A stretch of DNA of 64,000 nt from positions 1,122,456-1,186,455 of the forward strand of contig MU004198.1 in assembly GCA_010093605.1 (NCBI GenBank), given 5' to 3'. The notes beneath the pieces are model-generated. The model saw only the letters and a list, made by a program, of their open reading frames with translations, did not search any database and had not been told where the DNA came from. Of this stretch, positions 10,279 through 19,660 are shown piece by piece. Within the stretch, counting starts at the first letter, position 1. Every line of letters starts with the position of its first letter. Source of the DNA: Lophium mytilinum. Taxonomy: Eukaryota; Ascomycota; Dothideomycetes; Mytilinidiales; Mytilinidiaceae. The position numbers and the translations under genes are program-made.

Positions 10279-12547
10279 TGTCACAGATGGGTCATGGCGA
10301 TGTGCAGAGAGCAGCCGGACAGGTCTTCTCGTTTACGTGGATTAAGATGGGGCTGATAGTAGTAGGTCTTACGTGAAGACTAGGCGTCCAAGATGTATCA
10401 AAGCAGCTAAAGATGGCTTCGAGCTACGGTAGGGAGACAGACTAAAGAGGGCGAGTGATGATAGCGACAGTCCAGCTGGGGGGCCACAGATGGGGCCACA
10501 AAAGCGGCGGTGGGGTTCCTCTGCAAGACTAGCGTTGACACACGCGGCGTCTGGGGATTCCTTCTGACAAGCCACGATCCCAGAGACAAGACACGGGAAT
10601 CGACGGATCTCTGGCGAACGGCAGGCCTGTGACAGCCACATGATTCTGCATGGCGAAAGGCTGCTGGGGGCAGCATGTTGGGCAGCTTTGACGGTTGACA
10701 GCTGGTCGTGGGGGCGGGGGATCATGCCACAGCCCCGAAAGAGCTGACTACGTGCCTCTCAGCCCTTGCTTGGTGCTTTGCGATATGTAGCAGATGCGGT
10801 GGAGGCGCATTGCAGCACTCGCCGCCCGTTAGTGGTGTCGGCGGTGCTCTCCGTGATGCCGGCGGGCGTACAGTGATGCTGAGTGGTGCTGCTGAGTGGT
10901 GGTAGGCGTGTGGCTTCACGGCGCGTACGCAGAGGGCTGGGCAATATTGAGGGCAACGCCGCTGCTGGTGCTGGGGGTAGCACTGGGGATGCATGGCTGC
11001 AGGTCAGACGCATGCGGTCGAAAGAGGGTTGCGCCCCGCCCAGCGTGGTGTTGTCGATGGAGTGTCGTTGCTTTTGCCCTGCCCCTCTCCGACCCCCCCG
11101 GCCTGATTCGTCCCAAGCCTCTCCCGCAGCCCCCTGGCCCGCACCGGTCAACGTCTGTCCAAGCTCCCGAGCTGCCCGCCAACCCGCGATGCCGCCCCCA
11201 ATCTTCCTCTCTCAGCCTTCCCATCTCGACCCCATTTCGACATCACTGCCCGCCATTCACCATCCTGCCCCGCCGCCGCTTGCTGTATCTCGCAGCACAT
11301 CATGGCTTGGGAGGCGTGTCGGATCTCCAACAGAACCACCATGCCGATTGTCCTAGGCCATTTGCGGCCCTTGGCCCTGCCACCGCCCCTGCCGGCTGAA
11401 TGGTATCACTGCTATAGGGTTGTCACGACTCACCCTCGTGCTGCCACATCTCTGCCTAGCGGGCGGGGTCGTCATCCTGCGCCCTGTCGTTGTCTGCTCT
11501 GGGAGTAGTGAGGCTCAAGCCTTTCTCCGCCAGTCTAGATTCTTGAGTGCTTTACAGGCCCTGCTTGCCGGATCCCGCTCAGGGCCGATGCCAGTACGGA
11601 CGCCGTGGTGCCATTCGCGCGTAATACGCCAGCAGTCTTGAGCTCTGACAGCTCCGAGTCTGTCCAGGGAACCTCTCTCTGCCTGGATGCTCCTCCGTGA
11701 CCTGCATAAGCCCGCGTCCCTGCTCATATACCTTTCCTTTGCTGTTCCACCGCTCGTTGTGTGCGAGGCAGAGCTCGCCGCTCCCGTTTTCAAGGTAAGT
11801 CATGCTTTTCGTGGTGCAACGCTGTTTCGTTCTACCGCATTTACAACTCCCGGACGGCTTCACAATCATGCCAAACTTCACCTCTCATATTCAAGCGCTG
11901 GCCAATGTATGTCATAGAGCTGCTGTATGCATCGGAAGGATATCTAAACTACTGCTATGCTATCTTTTCTATACCGGCTATCGGTGCTATTCCATCCCTC
12001 GACACAACGTCTAACTAGCACACGATCAAACATCTCGTAACTTTTCTTGTCTTCTTGCCTCTGCAGTGCCGCTCAACATCCTGTTGCAAAATGCTCTCCA
12101 AAGGCACAATTCTTTCGTCTAATTCCAAATTGGCCCTTCGCGGCCCCACCTCGCGAGCGTAGCAGTCAAGCCATCTGACGCATGCAACCTTGCCTGTGTA
12201 CTACAGCCTCATCGTATTCCTCAATTTCTAACCTACTCTCCATCGACTTCTCTCATTGCAATCCTCCAATATTGACAGCCTTGGGGATGATCTCATGTGA
12301 TCTCGGCTGACATAACTCTAGCGCTAAGCCTATTCGGACGACACTCGCTACGCCGAATCGAGCATCACGCCTCGTCATCCCATCATTACCCCTGAACAAA
12401 CTTAAGCAAAACATACTTTGGTCTATCCGATTGAAGCTGTTCCTTCTCTGGTTCGCAGGTACAATCAGTTGGAAGACATTGGTTGTCGTATCACGTGCGT
12501 CGGGCTACTTCCGTAAATCGACCTCATCCGTGCTCGGATATTCCAGC
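10279..12547. other. Long intergenic region, shared upstream area
   Basis: This 2.27 kb lies between two divergently read genes. The part from 10700 to 11650 is GC-rich, and many overlapping open frames there are composition artefacts. A good splice donor, AAGGTAAGT near 11793, and an acceptor TTCGCAG near 12458 would fit a long intron in the 5' leader of the wall-protein gene. No protein gene is supported. Confidence 0.4.
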
Positions 12548-15500
12548 ATGCGTCCATCGCTATGGATCTTCGCCATCTTGGGCAGCGCTGCGGCAAAAAA
12601 TCTCTCGGTTGAAGCATTGAACAAGAAGCCTCCGCCCACATCATCCTCATCATCTTGGGCTGCTACCTGCCCGGGCCCAGTAACGCTTACCTCAACGTCG
12701 ACGTGCTATGAGACAAAATGGAGCACCACAACCTGCTATGAGACGACTACTTCGACCACGAGTATTCACGATACGGTCACGTGCTTCGAGACAGTCACTC
12801 AGTGGAATTCGACAACGATATATGACACAACTACTGTCTGGAACGTCTCTACGAAAACGAAGGAGGTCGATTTCACTAGCTGGTACACCACGGAGAAAAC
12901 GGTCTCAACTGAAATCGATCACACCAGCTGGTTCACCACTGAGAAGACAGTCCCAACGGAAATTGATCATACCAGCTGGTATACCACTGAGAAGACAGTC
13001 CCAACAGAAATCGATCATACTAGCTGGTATACCACTGAGAAGACAGTCCCAACAGAAATCGATCATACCAGCTGGTATACCACTGAGAAGACCGTACGCC
13101 TCCCGCAGCTTTATCCCGCTGATCGGTGCAAGCTAACCTTGCTACTCCCCAGGTTCCCACGTGGTACACGAGGGAGAAAACCATTGAGACGGAAATCGAC
13201 TTCACGAGCTGGTATACAACAGAAAAAACCGTATGGACCCTTGGGCTCTCCCTGCGCCTTGCGCGAGCTAACCTTGCCTCTTCTTAGGTACCCACATGGT
13301 TGACTACGAAAATCACAGTGACCTCGATTGAGACTGATGATGTGACGGTACGAATCCCATGCTGCATAGCTTTTTACTGCTGTTTGCTTTCCGTTTTTCC
13401 AGCTAATCGGCAGCTGGCTGCGCGGTTGGGTCTCATTAGCGAGATCTTCCTCCTACCTTTCCATGCGCTAATTTGTTCATCAGATTCCCACTTGGTATAC
13501 CACTGAGAAGACCGTGACTTCTGTAGAAACTGATGACATTACGGCAAGTCTCCCTGCACAGATATGCGATTATAGTTCCAGCGCTTTTATAACCGTCTCT
13601 ACCGCCATTGCCTCGTCCAGTGGTGCTCTAAGCCTACCCTTCGTTGGCCTCGCGACCTATTTGGGCTTCAGCACCCGTTTTTCTTCCTTAAAACTATACT
13701 AATACCTCTTCAGGTGCCAACATGGTATACCACTGAGAAGACCGTGACCTCTATAGAAACTGATGATATTACGGTAAGTCTCCCTGCACAGCCATGCGGC
13801 TATAATTTAAATACTTGCTTAACCGCATCTACCGCCATTCCCTCGCGCGTTGGTGCTCTAAGGCCATTAGACTTTACTATTTGTTGGCTTCGCGACCCAT
13901 GCGGGCTTCCGCACCCGTTTTTTTTCCTCGGAACTTTACTAATACCGCTTTCAGGTGCCCACATGGTATACTACCGAGAAAACCGTGCTTTCCGTGTCGA
14001 CAGATGAAGTTACAGTAAGGGTCCTTTTCCTACGCCCCCTCTTTTGCAACATCAACTATCTGGGCTCTTCTCCCGCCGTCTTCCATATCAATTCAGACGA
14101 TACAAAGATGGCCTCATGTTGAGGTGCTCATCGCTCCGCCATCGCCCCGCGTGCCGATTTTTGAGCAGCCAATTTTCTGGGCGATTATAATACTCGGCCA
14201 AAAGTCTGGGCGCTCGGAGTTTACACTGCTTGGCTCGAGCTTTGCGCACTCGACACCATTGTGAGGAGTATCCTGGCTACTTTGTAGCCGGGCAATCAAG
14301 AGGCAGTCTAATCTGCACTGCGTGCAACTCTACATCGCGGCCTTGCGTTCTCGAAACCCTGCGGGGTCCCTCAAGCAGTGGCGAACGAGTGTGCTCAGAT
14401 TTATGACCTGTCGCTGTAATGTCTTCTTCACTCCGGCCACTAACTTTCCTTCCAGGTGCCTACTTACATCACACGGACGACCTCATATTTTACGACTCAA
14501 ACCGTCCTCAGTCTAATAACAATAACCACTGTTCTGCAGCAAAACTTCACCGTCACCGAGACTATATCGGGAACCCCAGTAACCGTCATTTCAACTACAG
14601 AGATCCCGACGACTATCGTCCAGACCATCACTTCATGTAAGCATAAAATTTCGTATTCCATCTTCGCTTGCAGCAGTTTTACGAAGCAGCCGTGTGACGC
14701 ATTGTGAGAAAGAGCGCTGATCCCCTTCAGACATAACTACTCCTGGCCCAGTGCAGACTTTAACCCTCGAGACTCCGGGACCTACGAGCACTCTCACCCT
14801 CGAGACTCCAGGCCCGGTCAGCTTAGTTACGATACCAGTAACCGAAATATCTACGCTCACTCTAGCTCGTAAGCCTTCCATGATTTCTCGTCAATTTAGT
14901 AGTGCTAATTTTCTGCAGCCTCGACCTCCATCTTTACCAGTTTTATCACTCTTTCGGGATCAGTGCAGACTATCATAAGCACCTCTATAGCTCCTGCAAG
15001 TACGATTTTGGTGACGCTCACCTCCAGCTTCACGGTTGTGGAGACCAGCCCCGTGACAGTGCAAACTCCCGGGCCTACTGTACAGATTACCGAGATATCT
15101 ACGCTCACTCTCCCTCGTAAGGAATTTCGAACCCTTAATTTGGTTTAAACTTGCTAATTTTCTGCAGCCTCGACCTCCATCTTTACCAGTTTTATCACTC
15201 TTTTGGGATCAGTGCAGACTATCATAAGCACCTCTATAGCTCCTGCGACCACGATATTAGTGACAATCACTTCAGATTTTACCGTCGTCACGCCCGGTAG
15301 GTTGCTTTCTTTAGTCCCGAAAAAGACATTCTCTTGAACGATTGAGAGACGTGGTTTCACAAACATTGGCGCTCCCGGAAAGAGACCCAGCATCATCACC
15401 ATCGCAGCGTCGCAAGTGTCTTCAGCTCAAAATCGCCGGACGAGCAGAGAAAATGCTTGGCGCAACGATTCACAATCTCCTTACTCTGGTCACGTCCTCG

Positions 15501-17727
15501 TACAATTGACTAATGTTCATTTAGGACCCACATCTCTCAGCTTCATAACCGTAGAGACTCCCGGTAAGTCACTTGCCCAGGGCTTTTTTTGACTGTCCTT
15601 CCTAATTATTGGATATTTTACTAAACTCTGGCTAGGACCAACCGCTCTCAGTTTGATTACTATAGAGATTCCCGGTAGAGCTCCTTTTCAGGCGTTTTCT
15701 TGAATCCTTTCCCTCAAATCTTGCATACCTTGCTGACCTCTATCAAGGACCCACTTCTGTCAGTTTTATAACGATAGAGACTCCCAGTAAGTCTGATTCT
15801 CAGGCCACTCCTGGAACTATTATCCTCCAGTTTCGACGTACTTTGCTAAACTCCGTCCAGTCACGTTGCCACCATCGACTACGATTTTTACAAGCCTCAT
15901 CACCCTCTCTGGCTCTACACAAACCGTCATTAGTACCTCTGTAGTCCCGGCCAGCACAGTCATACAAACTTTGACAGTTCCGGGGCCCACGAGCTTCATC
16001 GAGACTCCTGGTACGTCCCTATTTCAACTGCGCGGCCCTCTTCTCTTCACTGCTCGAAATATAATCAGCTGCCCAGCATCTGCCGTTCGTCTCGTGGCCG
16101 TTTTCATCTATTCTCTATCTCCTGTCCTTGCACGTGCTCATTGTGCCCCATCTCCTCTCTCCTTCTTTGCTCCTAAATTCTTCCCGGATGATCTTATTCC
16201 GTTTCGAACTACCTACTAATCTATACTTAGGCCCAACGAGCATCTTAACCTCCCTGAGTTTGGTGACTATCATCTCTACCCAGACTCTGCCGGCCCAGAC
16301 TACCACCCTTCTCGCGACGACTACTTTGTCTGGAAGTACGTCTTTAATCACGATCACTTCGACACTTCCCGCTAGCACCGTGTTAGTGACAATTGTGTCT
16401 ACTATTACGCAACTGCGGACGATTGTTCAAACGTCGCCTTTGACTATTATTGAAACGTCCCTGGTGACCGTCTCGCCAAGCCTGCTGTCCCCAAGCAGTC
16501 TCTCTTGTGCTCAATCCTGCGAAGTTGATGTCACTGCAACGCTACTCTCCTTCCCTGGCCAGGTGTCCACCAAAACTGCAACCTACTACACCCGGAGTGT
16601 CGATGTCTACATCACACAGTATCCGGACGGCACCAACATCACCAGTACTGCTTCGGCGATCCTCAATATCCCTCCGCCTCCTCCAACCACTACCTCCGCA
16701 ATTACATGGACTTTCTCGGGTGAAACTCTGTAAGCTTTTCCCAGTTTCGTCTTCCATTGCGCATGCTAATAAAAGCAGAACTTGGCCCACGACATACGTG
16801 GTTTACAGCGACTTCAGCCATATCACTGCCATCCCAGAAGCCACAGCCTGCACGACTGTGACCGAGAGCCTAACTCTCCCAGCGCCCACCGACTATGCAT
16901 CTCTCGTCTACCCTCCTGCAGCAATCAGCGAGTCCGGAAAGCCTCCTCAGGCTCTAATCAACTACCTCAACTCCCTCCCCACTGTCCTCGAGCAGCTAAA
17001 CGGCACCCCCATTGGCTCCTCCTGCGATCCTATCGTCGGCAGCACGAAAACGCAGGCTGCGACGAGTGTGCAGAACGTCGAACAACTTACTACAGTGACC
17101 GCAGTTGCCGATACGACTTCAACACATGTGACGCAAGCAGCGCAAGTCGATAAACCAACCAGCACAGGCCAAGCCCTCTCCGCACCTCCTCCTTCAACAC
17201 CTTCTCCCTCCTCTCCACCGCCGTCGTCAGTTCCCACGCCTACGCCTACGCCTTCGCCCTCAACACCCCCGCCCACACCCAAACTATCGAGCTCTGCCGA
17301 AACTCCATCTCCTTCTCCTCCCGCACCAAGCTCCCCCGGTACGTCCACAGCATCTCCCCCACCGCTCAGCCCGTCATCTGCCGTATCCACGGCGTCTGTG
17401 GTTGTGCCGAATAGCAGTAGTAGTGCGGTGGTCTCCGAGCGTCCGTCTACTCCATCTCAGCCCTTATCCGCCAGCCCCACCACTAACGCCCCACAAGAAT
17501 CATCCTCGCCTCCGCCCCCGGTCTCGAGCGCTAGCGCGTCCGGGTCATCGGCCACCGCGCCTACGTACGTGACTACGACTACGACGCGCACGTCGGCGCC
17601 GCCGCCGAGCTCGGTGCAGAGCGGGTCTGCGCCGTCGCAGGCGACGGGTGGGGCGGGGAGGGTGAAGTTTGGAGGGGTGGAGGGGTGGTTGTTGGGGGTT
17701 GTAGGTGTAGGAGTAGGGTGGGTCTGA
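12548..17727 (+). CDS. Secreted Thr/Ser-rich repeat protein built from cassette exons, probably GPI-anchored
   Basis: Sixteen exons: 12548-13093, 13153-13230, 13288-13347, 13484-13543, 13714-13773, 13955-14014, 14456-14636, 14731-14868, 14919-15116, 15168-15296, 15525-15563, 15636-15674, 15748-15786, 15861-16010, 16231-16729, 16779-17727. They splice in frame to about 1074 aa. The ATG at 12548 opens a signal peptide (MRPSLWIFAILGSAAA). Exon 1 carries 16-residue repeats EIDHTSWYTTEKTVPT. Exons 3-6 are 20-residue units around PTWYTTEKTV. Exons 11-13 encode exactly 13 residues each (GPTSxSxITxExP). Exons 9, 10 and 14 share a longer Ser/Thr/Ile unit (IFTSFITLSGS). Exons 15-16 hold a unique Cys-containing domain, then a Pro/Ser-rich stalk of about 200 residues and a hydrophobic end (WLLGVVGVGVGWV) fit for a GPI anchor. 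Intron 4 uses a GC donor (ACG|GCAAGT). The likely role is a cell-wall adhesin or spacer; this is inferred from architecture. Confidence 0.8.
12863..13093 (+). repeat. 48-bp tandem repeat in exon 1
   Basis: Units begin at 12863, 12911, 12959, 13007 and 13055 (the last is partial, 39 bp). Each encodes 16 residues of the type EIDHTSWYTTEKTVPT. Units 2-4 differ at only a few bases. The last unit ends exactly at the splice donor, so the array continues across intron 1 into exon 2. Confidence 0.9.
13484..13954 (+). repeat. Tandem duplication of an exon plus its intron
   Basis: Two adjacent units, 13484-13713 and 13714-13954, each consist of a 60-bp exon and the following intron. The exons encode PTWYTTEKTVTSxETDDIT. 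The introns are clearly related along their length: both begin RYAAGTCTCCCTGCACAG and share CTACCGCCATT, GGTGCTCTAAG and GCACCCGTTTTT. The exon at 13955 starts a third, more diverged unit. Confidence 0.9.
14903..15246 (+). repeat. 95-bp near-identical duplication spanning a splice acceptor
   Basis: 14903-14997 and 15152-15246 match at all but one position. Each copy begins in the intron (TGCTAATTTTCTGCAG) and runs into the exon encoding STSIFTSFITL. The one difference changes Ser to Leu. The near identity of intron sequence points to a recent duplication or gene conversion. Confidence 0.9.
15525..15860 (+). repeat. Three 111-113 bp units of mini-exon plus intron
   Basis: Mini-exons 15525-15563, 15636-15674 and 15748-15786 are each 39 bp, followed by related introns of 72, 73 and 74 nt. 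All three exons encode GPTSxSxITxExP-like 13-mers and interrupt codons at the same phase (after base 1). Confidence 0.9.
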
Positions 17728-18197
17728 ATATCGTCTTCGTCTCACTAGCTTGGATTTGAAGATTCTCTTGGCGCATTTTTGAGCATGGAGTTTGGGAAAA
17801 TGGGACTTGGGTAATTATAATGGGTTTTGGGTGCTCACTTTTAGGTGGGAGATACGCTCTGGGTGGAAATGGGGGATATGGTGCTACGACACTCCTTACG
17901 GCGATTATCGATACGATGGATGGTCGCTATGGCTTCTGGACACTCCTTCAATCTAATGTTTTTTCAATAATATCATTATACTGTCATCAAATTACTGTCA
18001 CATATATTCGTTCCCTTGATCTGCAGAATCCGTATTTATCCACCCCCGGTTTCTGGTCGCACGCCCTCTTCTTAGTAAATACACACCCCCTCTCCTGTAT
18101 TATCTCTTGACTAGCCAGAGCGGCGCAAATCTTCGTTTAGTGCTCTATCCTCACCCTGCGTCCGTACGTGTATTCTTTCCAATTTACTCAGCCGCGC

Positions 18198-18269
18198 ATG
18201 AGGCCGTACGCAACGGAGTACGAGAAGCCATACGTAATACCGTATGATAGGCCGTGCGCTATACTGTAT
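18198..18269 (+). repeat. 24-bp minisatellite, three units
   Basis: Units start at 18198, 18222 and 18246. They share AGGCCGTRCGC-type cores and end in GTAC or GTAT. Read in one frame they give 8-residue periods (RPYATEYE, KPYVIPYD, RPCAILY), but no supported gene contains them. Confidence 0.6.
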
Positions 18270-18583
18270 AGCTTCTTTCCATCATTCCTAGCTCACCTGA
18301 ATCGCCGTCTGAGTAACAATACACACGAAGTAGCTCCAAGAAGCTGCCACGGCCGCTCCAGCTAATCAGGAGATAAGACAGGAGGGGGGTTGCCTTTACC
18401 AAGAAGGGTATGTGTGACTATTAAGAAGGGGGTGTGCAACTACAGAAAGAGCGTGTGTAGCACTAGACTCGCTTGAGAATAGGGTGTTATTGACGCCCTA
18501 GACGTGTTTCTGAAAGGGAGTGAATGGTGAAAGTCATGTGATCTAAAAGAAAAGCAAGGAGGCAAAAAGGAGAAGTCTCGTAT

Positions 18584-18657
18584 GAGACTCGAACCTCGAC
18601 TCAGCGTCCAGCCATTTTCCGCAAGTGGATATGATAGGCCATCTGAGCCATATGAGG
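18584..18657 (-). other. Pol III box A/box B pair, degenerate tRNA-like relic
   Basis: On the minus strand TGGCTCAGATGG (18650-18639) matches the tRNA A box, and GGTTCGAGTCTC (18595-18584) matches the B box 43 bases later. Acceptor, D and T stems do not pair, so it is not a working tRNA. It may be a tRNA-derived SINE relic or chance. Confidence 0.25.
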
Positions 18658-19020
18658 TTTGACCCTTTTTATACTGTTCTACCTAAATTATCTTACTTAT
18701 ATACCTGACTACATCAACTCCCGTAACTTACTCTTGCTACCATTATAACCTTCTTATCACCGCCGTGTCACTAATATCAGAAACATGGAGCATATCCAGA
18801 CGAGTGCAGGTTTGCGGGTTAAGACTACGTGTTCGAGGAGTCTCGTGTTTGCGTTAGATATAGAAACACATCCAGCCAACGAAGAATCAAGAGAGGGGTA
18901 TATATATAAGAGCGCCTCATGCATATATAGTTAGACGATACAAACAGCTCTCGGTTAGCAATAGCAGAGATTAAAAGTAAAAAGAGGTCGACCAAGACGG
19001 GAAATTTCACAACCTAGGTC

Positions 19021-19121
19021 CCACGGCGAGATCACCGCCGTGGAAGCTCTATATGGGCGGCACCGAAGTACCGCTATGAATCAGTCGGCCACGGTGAGAT
19101 CACCGCAGTGGAAGCTTCGTA
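19021..19121. repeat. Pair of direct repeats, each a hairpin
   Basis: The segments starting at 19021 and 19089 share CACGGYGAGATCACCGC and GTGGAAGCT. The first folds into a perfect 8-bp stem (CCACGGCG with CGCCGTGG) around AGATCAC; in the second the stem has mismatches. Confidence 0.6.
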
Positions 19122-19508
19122 CGGCCTGAAAGTCCACCCTTGGGTTCAGTTGAGGTACTGGGAAGTGAACTTAAATGTATAGCGTGCGGATCATCTCGAT
19201 ATGCGAATAGTTTTCTCTTAGCTGCTAAGCCGATCTAGCGACTCGCGTGGCGGTTTCGTCTGGCCAGTACGTTTCTATATCAACCAATACGGGAAAACCT
19301 TAAGTCTACCACGAGTCCCATTCGTTTAATTCAGTCCACACACGTCAAGGTCAAGACGGTAGAGTTCATAGCTAGACGTTTATTCCGGGAATTGGTCGGC
19401 GGTCATCATTCACTGTAAACTTTTCAATGATTCACCACATCCAGCAGCCGCATTATCTTCACGGAAAGATTCACGACGTCGTATTGTTCTGATCTCCTGA
19501 ATAGCCCA

Positions 19509-19515
19509 TATAAAA
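19509..19515 (+). promoter_or_regulatory. TATA box of the BTB-like gene
   Basis: TATAAAA lies 146 bases before the ATG at 19661, followed by a pyrimidine- and CA-rich leader typical of fungal transcripts. Confidence 0.5.
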
Positions 19516-19660
19516 GGTCGTCGTAGTCTTCCCCTGGCTTCTACATCAGTTCCCACACAACACCCACTCACCAACACTGCCGCCAGCAACCACCACGCCA
19601 CGTACATTATACCCACATCGCTAACACGCATTAGTACTCTGCCTCCTCCTATTGGAAAAC

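Larger units (their letters stand above)
17728..19660. other. Intergenic region rich in small repeats
   Basis: There is no confident gene in these 1.9 kb. It holds a 24-bp minisatellite (18198-18269), a run of imperfect units around AAGAAGGGTATGTGTG (about 18398-18455), a Pol III-box segment (18584-18657), a pair of hairpin repeats (19021-19121), and a TATA box for the next gene (19509-19515). Confidence 0.45.

Noticed and set aside
18584-18657. Working tRNA gene
   Set aside because: Acceptor, D and T stems do not pair; only the promoter boxes match.
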